A program made the position numbers and the translations under genes. Positions 52,121-64,000 of a stretch of DNA of 64,000 nt are shown here, one piece after another. Every line of letters begins with the position of its first letter. The stretch's first letter is position 1. The notes beneath the pieces were generated by a model, which had not been told where the DNA came from, did not search any database, and saw only the letters and a list, made by a program, of their open reading frames with translations. This DNA comes from Struthio camelus (lineage: Eukaryota > Chordata > Aves > Struthioniformes > Struthionidae): NCBI RefSeq assembly GCF_040807025.1, contig NC_090951.1:310001-374000 (forward strand). The letters run 5' to 3'.

Positions 52121-52582
52121 CTGTCAGAAAAGCATATAGGTAAAGTCAATCTATCTCAAAGGATTACACGGTCCCCATCACCACAGGCATCAGGAACTTT
52201 GCCATGAGTGCTGTTCTCACAGGGCAACAAAGCCACTGTCCCTTTGCCCACTGCTCCATAAGATATATAGCTTCCAGTTACTACTGGAACTCCTGGACTC
52301 TCCTTGTCCACACTGGGGAGAGGACAACGGGCACAGCCAGCAAGTGAGAGCAGAAGCATCTTGCTAGGGTGGGAAGCAAAGCCCAAGCATCCCAGGATAA
52401 GCATGAGAAGTGAGGGAGAAGGCAAAAAGGAGACTTGAGTTACGAGGACTGATCAAGAGATCCAGGGAGACAGAGGGATGGACGAGCTACCTAGTAAAGC
52501 AAGTCTGCTCGGGCGCTAGCAGCGCGTCCAGCCTAGCACTCTGAGGACACAGTGTCAGGGTCCCGCAGATCACAATACTCAC

Positions 52583-52693
52583 TTATTTCTTTGGCCTGCC
52601 ATCTCAGCTACCCCATGACTCCAGAAGGTAGAAGCGAGTGCTGAGTCTGCTGTGAGGGAGGGCTTAGCATCAATCTTCAGTGCGGTAATGTGA
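52583..52693 (-). CDS. PHLPP2: PHLPP2 exon at the LRR-PP2C junction
   Basis: [20 protein letters not shown] then [16 protein letters not shown]. Acceptor CCGTAG, donor GTGAGT. The phosphatase domain begins here. Confidence 0.92.
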
Positions 52694-53090
52694 CTACGGA
52701 GAGAGAAGAAAAGTCATTTTTTTCGTAGACCCCACTGAACAGCTTGTGGCCAAAAGACCACGTCCAGTCTAGAGTTTTAGACAGAAGCCTGTGGAAAAAA
52801 CTGCACCAAGGAAAGGAGATTAAGGATTTGGCCTTTAGAGACATCTAGTGGCTTATGCCAGAGACAGCTGGGAGAAACTCATACCACCTAAGAAATTTTC
52901 TGCTTGCTCTGCTGTTACAGACCCAGCCTTGGTCATCGCCACAGGACAGAAAGCTTCAGCTGCCTCAGGCGAGGAACATTATGACGTTTTGCAGTGCTGC
53001 AGTACACACATTGGTATCCCGTTTCCCTCCCGGGAAAGGGTTAACCTTCCCTGTGCCTGTCACTACTGACCTGGCATCTCCATGGCTTAC

Positions 53091-53221
53091 CTGAAGATGT
53101 CCAGTGTCTTGTGTTCTAGCACCAGGTTTGTGTTTCCGGTCAGGTCCAACTCCTGCAAGGTACCTGGCAGTGCCTCAGGGATCAGGATTTCAGTTAATTC
53201 ATTGCAGCTCAAGTCTACGAA
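53091..53221 (-). CDS. PHLPP2: PHLPP2 LRR exon
   Basis: [20 protein letters not shown] then [20 protein letters not shown] and IF. Last leucine-rich repeats. Acceptor CTGCAG, donor GTAAGC. Confidence 0.93.
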
Positions 53222-53810
53222 CTGCAGTATCAGAAAAGCACAACGAAAAAGGAACTATTTTCTGTTCTCTCATAGGATCAGTTACTCTAGTGTTCCTTCC
53301 TAACATCACGTGCTCCTTACCTCTATAGACTACTCTGTGACCCCTGCCCCCGTGACCCTGTTATCCTGGCCTCACTGGAGGCTCCATTGCTACTTTTCTT
53401 ACCCACCACTCACCACATCCCACAAAGAGGCCATGAAAAAGGGGCTGACCTATCAGTAGAAGAGTGGCTTATAAGCAGCAAATACTTATAACCCACAATA
53501 GCCAGGACCCCAATATTGAAAGAATAGGTCTCACTAAAGATAATACAAGGCCTACATATACATTTACCTAGCTATGTAACACTTCCTACCGCCTCAAATG
53601 ATACATCAGAAATATACCAAGTCAGAGACAGATGATGAATAAGAGATGAACCATCCTTGTTCAGCTAAGTGAAGCGACAGATCTAGAACACACATTCTGT
53701 ACTCTCAGACTGATCAAGCAAAACACTGGAATCTCTAGTTCCTCTCCTACCAGTTACTTTCCATTCTCCCACCCAAACCTGACATCTCTTTACTCTCTCC
53801 ATAAGAATAC

Positions 53811-53973
53811 CTGAATATGGGGCAAATGCAGGATCTCTGGAAAGATGCTGATTTCATTAGAGTGTGCAATAAGCGTATGAAGTAGCTTGCAGTTTGCCAC
53901 TGTTGTGGGAATTGTTTTCAGTTTGTTGCCGCTGAGATTCAGCTCTTCCAAGTGCTCCAGCTTACTCAGTTTG
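53811..53973 (-). CDS. PHLPP2: PHLPP2 LRR exon
   Basis: [20 protein letters not shown] through [20 protein letters not shown]. Two full repeats. Acceptor TTTCAG, donor GTATTC. Confidence 0.93.
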
Positions 53974-54199
53974 CTGAAAGAAAAGCATACCACGCCTTAT
54001 AGACCAGAACTTGTCACCTTCTGAATCTGCAGATACAGTATTCACAGACACTGTCCTTTACCAGCTACATTTCTAATTGTCGACAGAAGACAGCAAGTCC
54101 AAAGAGATGCTGTAATAAGATCTGGGGGTCCCCAGATGCCTGACTTGGCAACAGTCAGATCCCTTTGCCCCTGACTCCTACAGCACTAAAACAGAGCGT

Positions 54200-55585
54200 T
54201 GTGATAGCTGAATTTGAAAACCTGCATGACATCACTTTCAAAGGAACTGCCAAAAGGGCTCTTCAGCCTATTAATGAAACCATTTAAGAAATCATGAGAA
54301 CTAGAAAAATCTCAGATGACTGGAAAAAACTAAGCAGTGTAAGTGTACTTTGTAGGAACAAACAGACTTATCTAGAAGTGGTTGTTTAGCCTGACACCAG
54401 TTCCAGGCAGAATCATGGCAAGGCTGGCAGAGATGCAATCAATACCAAATTAATTGTGCTGACATAATTAACAACAAAAAAAATTACTTATACTTTTGTG
54501 TTAATGTAACAGAAATTGTTTTTTATGAGACTACAAATTTAGCTGACACAGAAGTCTACCAGTATAGCACCAGCTCTGTAGTATATTCTGAAGAAACAAA
54601 TACATTCAATACACCAAAGCTGGATTGTGGAGGACACTGGGAAAAAAATAATGAATTAAGAATCATCATTCAGTGAAAATCCTTCTAGCAGGGTCTCTGC
54701 AACAACATATATCTGATTCACTGACAATCAGTAGATCAATGATTAATAATAAAAACATACACATTCACAAAACAATATAGAGTAAAAATTGCAGATAAAA
54801 AAATCTGTTGGAATCACGGTTTCAACATACAGTAATATGAACTATTCGGTAACCTTAATGGCATGTGATTTACGTTAGGTAAGTAATGTTATGCACATAG
54901 GAACTTCTACCAGTCACAATTAGAGAGAAAACAATCCTCAGAGTCATGGCTCCAAAAAAGGCTTATGAGTCAGAGGAACCAGTACTCAGGACAAATCAGT
55001 ATATAATAAAATGTCACCAGAAGGGGACTCAGGTAGGTGCTGGGAGCCCAAATTACCTCTGCTTTTGATTTTCAGTAGAGCTGTGTTCAGTTTTGCTGTC
55101 CAAATACCCAGAAAAAACACTGAAAATTGGAAAGGGTTCAGAGATGAGCTACAAGAATGATGTAAGGCCTAGAAAGCTTCCCCACCCCCTGAGAAACTAA
55201 AGAGGCTGAGTCTATTTATCATATTGAATAGAAAGCTAAAGGTTTCTTAAGCTACGCTTGGAAATTATCTGATACTACATGGCTCTCATATTAGAACGAC
55301 AGTGTGATATACCGGTTGATGGAGGAAGCTAAATGTTTCTCACCAAAAATAAGATGCAGACTTACAAAACTGAGAGCAACAGAAACAACTTACTAGGAAT
55401 ACATGGGAGTCCCTAGCCTCTTAGGTTTGTATATTAAGCATGGCTTTCTCTTTATTTCAACTCCAACTGTGAGCCTAGTATATCAATTAATGGATGAAAG
55501 TATATGAGCTCTGTTGGGCACAGGTTCACACAAGCCTGGATGATGGCCTTCTGGCCTTTCAGTGCAAGACCGTGAAAAGTGAATA
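54200..55585 (+). mobile_element. Old CR1/L3-type LINE, degraded, in a PHLPP2 intron
   Basis: Pieces occur on + in the order of the element: a reverse transcriptase part near 54,300-54,420 (DDWKK, then SRQNHGK where SVPGKIME is usual), then the later ORF2 part at 55,125-55,200 (GGTTCAGAGATGAGCTACAA), and a 3' end near 55,500-55,565 (GGATGATGGCCTTCTGGCC). Antisense to PHLPP2. Broken throughout. Confidence 0.5.
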
Positions 55586-55874
55586 ACTACAGCTCAGCAA
55601 GCTGCATGCCAGTAATTTTGAAAGTGTCAGAAGTACTGCCCCCATCCCCCCACCATACACATTCACCACAACTCCTCGAAGGACAGGAACCACTGCAGCC
55701 AGCACTACCCTGAATCAGTCACTCCTAGCAACGTGCCTCTGGGAATGGCAGGTTTTTTGTCATCAAGCTGCAGGGATGGCATCTTGGTTTGACACTGATC
55801 CAGGCACAATTAAAGTAAGGCAGCCAACATCCTGCTAGTAAGCACTGTCTCCTCCACCAGCCTTATGTATTTAC

Positions 55875-56075
55875 CTTGCAGGGAAGGTCTGTAGATGGTT
55901 GTTCGCCAGATGAAGGATCCGTAGGTTCAGGTGTCCCACCAAGACAGGGATGCATTGATCTGTGAGGTTATTATTGGTCAAGTAAAGCAGCTGCAGCACG
56001 CTCAGACTCTCCTCCCCTGTACATGCAGAGGGCAAGGACTCCAGGCTGTTTGCAGATGCATTCAGGTACCTGAGG
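55875..56075 (-). CDS. PHLPP2: PHLPP2 LRR exon
   Basis: [20 protein letters not shown] through [20 protein letters not shown] to NNHLQTFPA. Acceptor GGTTAG, donor GTAAAT. Confidence 0.93.
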
Positions 56076-56858
56076 CTAACCATAGCAAGCGCAAAAACCA
56101 TCAGACTTCACATCATCTAAATCACTCCAAGTAACAGTAGGAAGAAGAGCTATACAAATGCCTAGTGTGACAAGAGCAACAGCATTAGGCAGGAGGTCAG
56201 GTAACACAGTGTAACAACCCTACTTGCATTAAGTTTTATGGGTCTACAAATGGCTTATTAGCTACTCAGCACTACAGATGCGCACAGCATTTTACAATAA
56301 ACTGAGTACTGAAGAGCTCACAAGCTGAGCCTGTGAGGGGATGGGTAGTACTGCTGGAAGCAGACTACGTAAGCTCTTACAGTCTCTTAGGAAGTGATGA
56401 ATCATGTCTGAATAGACAAACGTTTATGAGGGGTTGTTTGTTCAGTCTTTCTTGCTGTTCTCCTAGGACCTGATGTACTTTCCACTTAACATCCGAGAAT
56501 CTGTATGACTTCTCTTTTGCACCTGAATTTGTGCACTGGTTTTAAAGATAAAGCTCTCCAGGAAGTAACATGGTATTAGAAGCAGCTGCAACTGAAGCTA
56601 ATTCCCTGTTTGGTTGGTGGGTTAGGCCAGTCTGTTTCCCATTATTAATTAGTAACATGGACTGATTCCTCAAATCAGTTTGATGACGTCTCTCATAGCA
56701 CCTGAACTACCTCCTCATAAAGTGCATGTCTCATTATCTCTTAGGCAACTAGCAATAAAGCCTACAGCACACCAAAGGATGGTCACGCAGATGCCACTAT
56801 CAACCTTCACAGCTCCAAAGGTAAGGCAGACAGAAGACAACATGCTACTGTCACTCAC

Positions 56859-57014
56859 TTCAGAGCCTTGAGAAAGAGTGTCTCAGGGAGTTTAGTCATC
56901 AGATTGTGCTGAAGGTCCAGCACCTCCAGTGGAATGTGTTCTAGCAGAGGTGGAAGGGTCTGCAGATGATTGTGCCCCACCATCAACTTCCGAAGGCTCA
57001 GGCTGCTGAGGATC
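56859..57014 (-). CDS. PHLPP2: PHLPP2 LRR exon
   Basis: [20 protein letters not shown] then [20 protein letters not shown] and LKAL. No long single frame marks this exon; it was found from its splice sites (TTCTAG, GTGAGT) and its match to the next exon's phase. Confidence 0.92.
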
Positions 57015-57984
57015 CTAGAAAGATGTAGGTTTTACTACACCAACTTGGTTCACTCCTCCTCACATCCCCAGAATGGGAGAAGGGGATATTTAACCAGTTC
57101 TAATTGGACTGTACTGCTAAAGAAAATTAAAATACAGTGATCCGTAAAACGCAGCAAAGCAGAAAAGCTCATGTGGTAACAATGCTTCCCCTGTGCCAAC
57201 TTAGATTCAGAGCTTGAACAGCCTGCTCAGCCCTCCGGTATTATTTCTGAGGCTGTTGTCACAGTCTCCAGAATTACACTCTTTATTGAAATAAAAGGCC
57301 TCTATCCCCACTAACTGCAAAGAGAATGTCAGGAGTTTTGAGAAAGGATGCCTGAGCACACCTGGGCATAGCCTGGAACCACCCTGCCCATTTGGGTGAG
57401 GTGATAATTTGGAACTGTATCCTGATAGCCCTGTACAGGAGAGCTTTGGACCCAGAAATGCTGGAGCCACATTAGGGCACTGCTCCACACAGGCCAATTA
57501 CTTCTGTTTCTTTCTGTATGCTGTGGCTTCTTAACATAAGCTAATTACATTGGGCCAAGCGCCATGCAAATGCAGATACACCAGTTTCCATATTCAAGTT
57601 AACTAACCCAGAGCTGGCTTGGGTATCTCCTCTCAACACTGTCTTGCATCATTCTGATACAATTTTGTTTTCAGATACAAGGGTAAAAGGCAACTTCATG
57701 GTGATCCATAAGCCTGTATGCAAGGCTTCTTATGGTTTAGTCAGCTAGATTAACCTGATCAATGTCTGAAAATCAAAGGTAGAGGCGTTCAAACTGGAAG
57801 ACAGACATACACCTACAGTGTTGAGGACAAAAACATACTGGAGGAGCTTCCAATGGATATGGTCAATTCCAGCACTTAAGTCAAGGTTTTTTAAAGGTTC
57901 CTTCTTTTCACAATATACATTTGTGTGTCCGGATTCTGCAGATTCTTTTTGCATACCATACTTAAAACGTGCCTTTTTTCATCC

Positions 57985-58253
57985 CAGTGACAGGATGGCA
58001 CAATAAGGGGCACAAACTGAAACACAGGAAGTTCCATGTGAACATAAGGAAAAACTTTTACTGCGAGGGTGACAGAGCACTGGAGCAGGTTGCCCACAGA
58101 GGTTAAGTCTCCATCCCTGGAGACATTCAAAACCCGCCTGGACAGGGTCCTGGGCAATGTGCTCTAGAGGAAGGACCCTGCTTGAGCAGGGGCGTTGGAC
58201 TAGATGATCTCCAGAGGTCCCTTCCAACCTCAACCGTTCTGTGATTCTGTGAT
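57985..58253 (+). mobile_element. CR1 LINE, 5'-truncated 3' end
   Basis: Close to the avian CR1 3'UTR: AAACTGAAACACAGGAAGTT, GTGACAGAGCACTGG, TTGGACTAGATGATCTCCAG, CCCTTCCAACCTCAACC, ending in the typical 8-bp repeats TTCTGTGATTCTGTGAT. Much less diverged than the other LINE pieces here. Antisense inside a PHLPP2 intron. Confidence 0.93.
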
Positions 58254-59113
58254 CCATCTGCATGGATGAAATGCTTTTCGAAGTTCTCATCATCTCGTCC
58301 CTGCCACATCCTTTTCTTGCCTTTGAGGTATGCAAACTTGCCTTTGACAGCCATTAAAATGTTGCTGCAAAGATTTCCTACGCCTGCTGCTTTAACTGTT
58401 CCAGCCGCTCTCTGCATTTCTTCATGGCAATCCTCCCTTCAATTCAATTTCAGTACAGCTTACCCTAACAAATCACCTCTCATTTCATTGCAACCACACC
58501 CCCTGCCAAACACACTTGTTAGGCTAAGAACATTTGTGCTTTGCTTCTCCCATGATACCTCTGGTACCTTGCAGAAATTGTTATAAATATCTGCAAAATT
58601 CTGTTAGTTCTTGGTTGCCCTTTACTACATTTCTGCAAAAACTGGGAGGGGAGCAGGAAGAAAGGAGGTGGCTGACCCTGTTGTGAAAACAGCCTTTGAG
58701 ATCAGCTATATCATATCTCTGTGATCACCTATCAAAAGGTAACAGATGAAACCTCTCTGGGACAATGCAAGGCATATTAGGACCTCATCTATGACTGGTA
58801 TTCACAGACGCTATCGTAACACAAATAAAGATAACTCATAGCAGTGCGTTCCAGTTCGGCTGCAAAGAGCTGTAGCAGAAGCCAGAAGCACAAGATGAAA
58901 TTATCTGGCATCTCCTATTCAAGAGGCTGATTTAGAAGTCAGTTCTTTCCAGCTTCTGAATACAGAGCATTTTGGACACTCTGCAACAGAGAGAATAAGT
59001 TCATTGTGTCTCCGCACAACAAGGAGTAAAACAACTGGATTGGCACTGCTTCTGTCTCCCCGCTCAGCTCCCTGCGGGAGAAAGCTCAGCTCTGTACAAA
59101 AAGGTTTGCTGAC

Positions 59114-59209
59114 CTCGATGGGAGTTCCACGAGGAGGTTGTAGCTTACATCTAAAACCTCCAGTTTCTTTGCTTCACAGGCCCAGTCCGGGACACACCGC
59201 AGTTGATTG
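59114..59209 (-). CDS. PHLPP2: PHLPP2 LRR exon
   Basis: [20 protein letters not shown] then [11 protein letters not shown]. Acceptor TCTCAG; donor GTCAGC is non-typical, but the split codon joins correctly to the next exon. Confidence 0.91.
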
Positions 59210-59940
59210 CTGAGAAGAGAAATGAGAAAAACCTAGATACCACCACTCTGTATGGAACACGCCCTCTTTGAACACTGCATAGCACTAGTGACAGCTGCCC
59301 CAAAATCAACAGGTGGAAAATGAACCACAGACACATGGAAGTTATCTCATGGCTAGCTGTGTAATGCAAACTAAGCTGGTACCTGATTAGTAGAAAGTAC
59401 TGGTGGAAAACTGTACTGATCAGGCTTTTGTCTACAGCACTGGCATCAACAGGACAGGCTACACAATGCTACCCTGCTATTGTGCATCATCCCAGAACTG
59501 AAGCGAAAGGCACTCAGGTGCTCTGGCTCTCCCATTTCCATGTCTGATAATGCTGCTCCAAGAGGAGACTTGAACAATAAAGCTAATAGTAGCAATCACT
59601 AGCAGCTACTCTAAATGCTTGCTCCAGAGGTTCCCATCATTCAGCCCAGTCAGCTACCACCAGTTCAGAGGTCCCTGCTTGCCTTTTTTTTGCTGCTTAC
59701 AACCTATATCTGAAGGACAACCAGCCACCTAGTCAGGTCAAACTTGTTCAAAGGGGCTTCTGGTCTGGGACATTTCATTATTCTTCAGTGCTGGGATTTC
59801 CAGTTCTATTGTGAAGATGGAGTGTCTTCCCTCTATTGCTCTCAGCTCTTTCAAAAGCTTAAAAGCTCGAAACAATTCTGCAATAAACAGCAAAGGTGTC
59901 CAGATATTTGCTTTGTGTTCTGCGGGGTAAAGTCACTTAC

Positions 59941-60001
59941 CGGGACAGTTCCAGACATGTCAGTTGACCAGGAACTGGATAAACACTGACAGCTGTCAGA
60001 C
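59941..60001 (-). CDS. PHLPP2: PHLPP2 short LRR exon (61 nt)
   Basis: LTAVSVYPVPGQLTCLELS with split codons at both ends. Acceptor CATCAG, donor GTAAGT. Confidence 0.9.
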
Positions 60002-60200
60002 CTGATGAAATAAAGCAAACAACTGTGACTGCAGAGCTCTAAAGGGAAAATAGCACAGAGAAGCACGCACAGCATGCAGCAAAGAACTAGACTAGCTAGC
60101 AAGTGAGACTTGTAGTCTTTCCCCCTGGACGCTCAACATCCCTACCCACCCTTCCCAGGACAGAGTCCGCATTTCATACATATGCCACATGGCGCTACAA

Positions 60201-60226
60201 CTCTCTCTCTCTCTCTCTCTCTCTCT
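60201..60226 (+). repeat. (CT)13 microsatellite
   Basis: Thirteen CT units in a PHLPP2 intron, flanked on both sides by TGCCACATGG (60,183-60,192 and 60,232-60,241). Confidence 0.9.
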
Positions 60227-60543
60227 ACATCTGCCACATGGGGCACCAGAACAAGGAAGAACTGCACCTCTATGTGTGGACTCACTCCCAAAGAGATCTC
60301 TCTGGAAAACAAGTTCCTTGGACAGCAGTTCAGCACCACAATCTCTCCCTGTTAAATGGGCTGTGCATCTATATCCATAATGGGTTCATTCCCTAGGAGC
60401 TGACCCCAGAAGACCCATCATGTAGTCTCACTAATGTAACACTGGCATAACTATTTTTCTGTGTGGGATAATGCAAAATGCCGTTTCCTCTGTTCAAAGG
60501 GCTTCAGAAGGAGCAGGCAGGTGAAGGAGGCAAACAGACGTAC

Positions 60544-60746
60544 AATTGCTGTTGGCATAGAGGGCCCGAAGGGAGAAGCCACTCAGTGTCAACTCTTTCA
60601 GCTTATTCCGTTCACAGTGCAGCTGTTCCAGGCTGCTCAAGGAGCTCAGATCCAGATCCGTCAGCTGATTGTCTCGTAAATCCATGTAGATCACGGATGT
60701 ATTCCCCTCCAGGCTGTCAACTGCTGCTCTCTTCAGGTTGTTCAGC
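60544..60746 (-). CDS. PHLPP2: PHLPP2 LRR exon
   Basis: [40 protein letters not shown] and [12 protein letters not shown]. The junction codon becomes TGT (Cys), where I recall Arg in human. Acceptor GTTTAG, donor GTACGT. Confidence 0.92.
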
Positions 60747-61461
60747 CTAAACACTCAGAGATGAGTTACAAAGTCAGAAAATAGGACACTGAACGCAAGG
60801 CATCAATAAGAAGGAAGAAGAAAGAAGAGGAAAGGAAGAGCTCTCCTGAAGACTAACCCCAAAGATGAGCACATTGAGATATACGAAGAGTAACGAGGGG
60901 CTTTCAGGAAGTGAATACAGGAAAAAAAAAAAAAACAAACAAAGCCTGCGTCTGCACTACTATGTGAAACACTTACTTATACTCATTCCCCAGCATTTAA
61001 GAGGTCCTGAAGACCACAGCCTAGAAACTATAAGCCAGGTCAATGGACAGCTACGTAGCACTGACAGAGGAAGGTAATGCAGAGACTAAGTACTAGACTG
61101 CCTTGCCACAATCATAAAGTTCTTTGTCCCTTTCTGAGAGCTCTGCAGACAGCAGCCTGAAGAATCAGGAACTACCCCACCTCTAGAAAAAAAAAAAGGG
61201 GGAAGATAAAGTTAGGAGAGACTTGACTTGACTACGTAGCTCATGGTAGTTGCATATCAAAAGAGGAAACTAGAGGACTTGAGCCCCGTTGCTCAGTTAA
61301 CCTTCTTTCTCTAAGTAAACAAAGCTCCCTGAAAGCTAAAGAATCAATAAGAGAAGAATGACACCTGGCTTACTGCAAAATGTACTAAAATTTACACAGC
61401 TCCTCTGATGTAAGGGGAAAGGGCCAACCTGGTCTATACATATGCAAGTTTCTCCCCTTAC

Positions 61462-61692
61462 CTCAGATCTACGCTTTTGATGTGGCTCATACGGTTCAGT
61501 GCTGCAAGATCCAGGGTCTCCAGCAAGTTCCCTGCCAGGGCTAGTTTGTCCAAGACGATGAGTTTCTCACAAACTGCTGGCAGCTTGCAGAAGTTATTGA
61601 AGGAAAGCCCAAGACAACTAAGCTGCTGCAGACTTCCCAGCTCTTCTGGTAAAGATGTCAGGAAATTCCCATCAAGCAAGAAGGTCTGGAGA
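61462..61692 (-). CDS. PHLPP2: PHLPP2 LRR exon
   Basis: [20 protein letters not shown] through [16 protein letters not shown] to HIKSVDL. Acceptor CTGCAG, donor GTAAGG. Confidence 0.93.
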
Positions 61693-63532
61693 CTGCAGCA
61701 GGGTGGGGTGGGGGGGAATTAGTGAAGAGGAATGAACATCACATTTAACATTTTCAGTAAAACTACTTGTACAGCTAGCTATGTGGTTATTTTTTATGGT
61801 ACCTAATTGGTATTTTATTCTTATATGCATAAAGTTACTGGAGTACCTATAATTCTCACTCACCTGATAGCTAATATGCTTGGAACTGCATGTATGCAAT
61901 ACCAAAGAGTTCTAAATTTATTTTGGAGATAAACTTAGGTTTGTGCCAAATAGCGTAAGTTAACATAAGCAAAATACAATTCACTACCTATGGCATAAAT
62001 ATATCTACTTAATCACTCGCATTTTTACAAACTAAGAAGAATTCATTTAGCATACTGGACAATCTTTAAAAGACCTATGACAAACTTCAAACACAGAAAC
62101 AACAGCAGTAACAATAGATATCTATCTCATAGTTCTAATGATATCACATCAACTAATAATAACAGAAACATAATAAAAATTAACTGCACCATCATCCAAT
62201 CTCTGGAGTCTCATATCACTATTACGGCACTTTTTCTTAGTTAAATCACAATTATTACAATAATTAAACACTGTTAACAGCTTTTCCCATTCTAGTCTTC
62301 CTTTCAGCCACTTAGAAAACAATAATATTTTCCAGGGTAGCTTTCTGCTGCAAGATGAATTGTTTTAAAGTTTGCATGGCTTTTGAGAATCAGGGGAAAC
62401 AAAATCAAACAAAAAAAAAAAAGCCAGTTCCCTTATTATCACCAGCTGTGTTCCAACAAAGAACTTTCGGAGCAGCCTCTGGCATGGGAGAAGTGAAATC
62501 TGGGGCTATGAGTACTGGTGAGAGGAAGGAGGCTATTACAAGGAGCAGCACACGCACACTAACATTTTGTAGGCACTGCTGCAAATTGCTCGTGAGATAG
62601 GGACAGGTAGGTGGTAGCGTGAGCAGAAGCAAACTAGTAATTGCCTTCCTGCATGGTCCTTATTTGGAAGGACATTACTCTGAGATTCACCTCTAACAGG
62701 CAGAGAAATTGTCTACTTTAAAAGTAATTGTGGAGAAGTAGGGGCTGGGGGAGGCGAGGTGCTCTGCTGCTTGTCAGATGCCTCCAGAGCTGACAGGAAT
62801 AGCAGGGAATCACAAGTTTGATGAACAACGCTAAGAGCTGCAGCTGTGTGCAAACTCCAGGGAAAAAAAACCACGTAGCATTGCCTGAGCAACCCAGAGC
62901 AGCACAAACTAAAACAAACCCAACACTAACTCAAAGGGTGACAAACACCTCAAGCATACGCTAATCTCTCTCTTTTGACAAAGTCTGAATTGATGTGGTG
63001 GCTGATTCACCCTTTATGCTAGTTCTAAAGGCATTACATTAAAATTAACTGTAAAAAACAGGAGCGTTCTGTGCATTTTTTTGTAACTGTTATTACAACA
63101 GAATGCTATTTTCTAAAAAATTATTTGTTTATTAACCCATAAGGCACCACCATAATAGCAGGGAAAAAAAAAAGAATCTGATTAGAAGAGGATGAAGGAG
63201 GGAAATACTAAGAGGGCAGAGAAGAAGAGAACGCAAAATGGCAGCAGATGCAAAGAGAACAAGAGATGTCCAAATCCTCTTTGTTGTTGAGATACTCCTC
63301 CTTTTTATAAACCTACTTCCAAGGAATGATAAATATAATGTTAAGCAGCAGAAGATGTAGACCAAGAAAACATGCAAGTCACTAAGTCAGATTGAAAAAA
63401 AAAAAAACCCATAAAACAGAAAAAGCTTCAAATTTACAAAACCTTAAGTAAGAGTATATTCACATGCTTTGAAGCCTTCTAGTTACTGTGGTTTAGCAAG
63501 GTGGCACCTGTGAGTCAAGTAATATTAACTGA

Positions 63533-63573
63533 CTGTTAAGTGACCTCCTAGGCCTGTTAAGTGGCCTCCTAGG
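63533..63573 (+). repeat. Two-copy tandem duplication, 21-bp period
   Basis: CTGTTAAGTGACCTCCTAGG is followed by CTGTTAAGTGGCCTCCTAGG, one difference, in the PHLPP2 intron next to the right edge. Confidence 0.8.
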
Positions 63574-63919
63574 GCAAAATTCATTAACCTCCACTATTAG
63601 AAAAGTGATTTACACCGGCATATTTTACATAGTTAGAATAGGCAGGAAGTCACAAATGATGAAGAATAACTTGCTAAATGCCAGTGACTTTTTAAACTGC
63701 AACTGTATAAATATATTACGCTCTCTTTCAAGGAAAAATAAAGCTTATTGTACATCTTGGTTCTCAACCTTCTACTGGAGTCAAGTCCATGAGTCAGTCT
63801 TCACAGAGAAAGCAGGCTGCCTGAGTACTCATACTTTCATAAGTAACATCTTCACTTTGGCTGCGCTCTACCGAAGCACTAAGCAAGTTTATGACCACAG
63901 ATAAAAGGAATATACTTAC

Positions 63920-64000
63920 TTCAAGAGTTTGCCAGTCTGGCTTGGTAAGTGGTGAAGTCCATTACAGGAAATATTGAGCTCTGTCAGAGTAGAGATCTCA
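63920..64000 (-). CDS. PHLPP2: PHLPP2 LRR exon, cut by the window edge
   Basis: EISTLTELNISCNGLHHLPS then QTGKLL with a split Asn codon. Donor GTAAGT. The upstream part lies beyond 64,000. Confidence 0.9.

Larger units (their letters stand above)
48529..64000 (-). other. PHLPP2: PHLPP2 gene, C-terminal three quarters (5' end beyond the window)
   Basis: PH-domain leucine-rich-repeat protein phosphatase 2, a PP2C-type phosphatase that removes the hydrophobic-motif phosphate of AKT and PKC and so opposes growth signalling. Thirteen coding exons on - join in frame: 64000(cut)-63920, 61692-61462, 60746-60544, 60001-59941, 59209-59114, 57014-56859, 56075-55875, 53973-53811, 53221-53091, 52693-52583, 52120-51932, 51797-51566, 49671-48529. 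They encode 998 aa: leucine-rich repeats (about 1-440 of this fragment), PP2C domain (about 455-714, with YGMFDGD metal site and AMVVCLNI end), and a serine-rich tail with [41 protein letters not shown] and terminal DTAL, a PDZ ligand. The ending PEEFDTAL separates it from PHLPP1. The PH domain and first repeats lie right of 64,000. All frames are open, so the gene looks functional. Confidence 0.95.

Noticed and set aside
51476-52207. 243-residue open frame on +
   Set aside because: It is antisense to two conserved PHLPP2 phosphatase exons, whose conserved text is on -; the frame has no recognisable family.

Overview
The window is vertebrate nuclear DNA, most likely from a bird or another archosaur. 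Genes are split by GT/AG introns, introns are compact, CpG islands are strong, and the interspersed repeats are CR1/L3-type LINEs, including one copy with the typical avian CR1 3' end at 57,985-58,253. No bacterial, viral, tRNA, rRNA or CRISPR feature was found.

Layout, left to right. Positions 26-460 (+) are the last coding exon of TERF2IP (RAP1), which encodes its TRF2-binding C-terminal domain. About 9 kb of non-coding DNA follows. At 9,746-10,882 (-) lies a complete single-coding-exon GlcNAc-6-O-sulfotransferase, closest to CHST4. From 10.9 to 24.7 kb no gene was recognised, but there are two CpG islands (22.56-23.35 and 24.1-24.66 kb) and a CR1 fragment. TAT (tyrosine aminotransferase, -) occupies 24.7-34.1 kb. 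All 11 coding exons could be placed (25,255-32,767); they join in frame to 455 codons with catalytic Lys280, and a TATA box with a candidate non-coding first exon sits near 34.0-34.1 kb. From 34.1 to 44.5 kb there is no intact gene, but a CpG island at 41.2-42.5 kb carries a G-rich 40-bp minisatellite and a short exon-like stretch on + that resembles the start of the MARVEL domain of MARVELD3. The rest is PHLPP2 (-): 13 coding exons from 48,529 to beyond 64,000 encode part of the leucine-rich repeats, the PP2C phosphatase domain and the C-terminal tail ending in a PDZ ligand. The PH domain and 5' end lie past the right edge.

The genes form no pathway: telomere protection, glycan sulfation, tyrosine catabolism and AKT/PKC dephosphorylation. 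Their order CHST4-TAT-(MARVELD3)-PHLPP2 matches, from memory, human 16q22.2, while TERF2IP lies at 16q23.1 in human. This points to a rearrangement in one lineage.

The most interesting points are the apparent loss or decay of MARVELD3, a perfect 17-bp inverted repeat with a 4-nt loop upstream of TAT, the TAT core promoter with a GTTAAC site, and two G-rich minisatellites in CpG islands. No undescribed biological system is evident.
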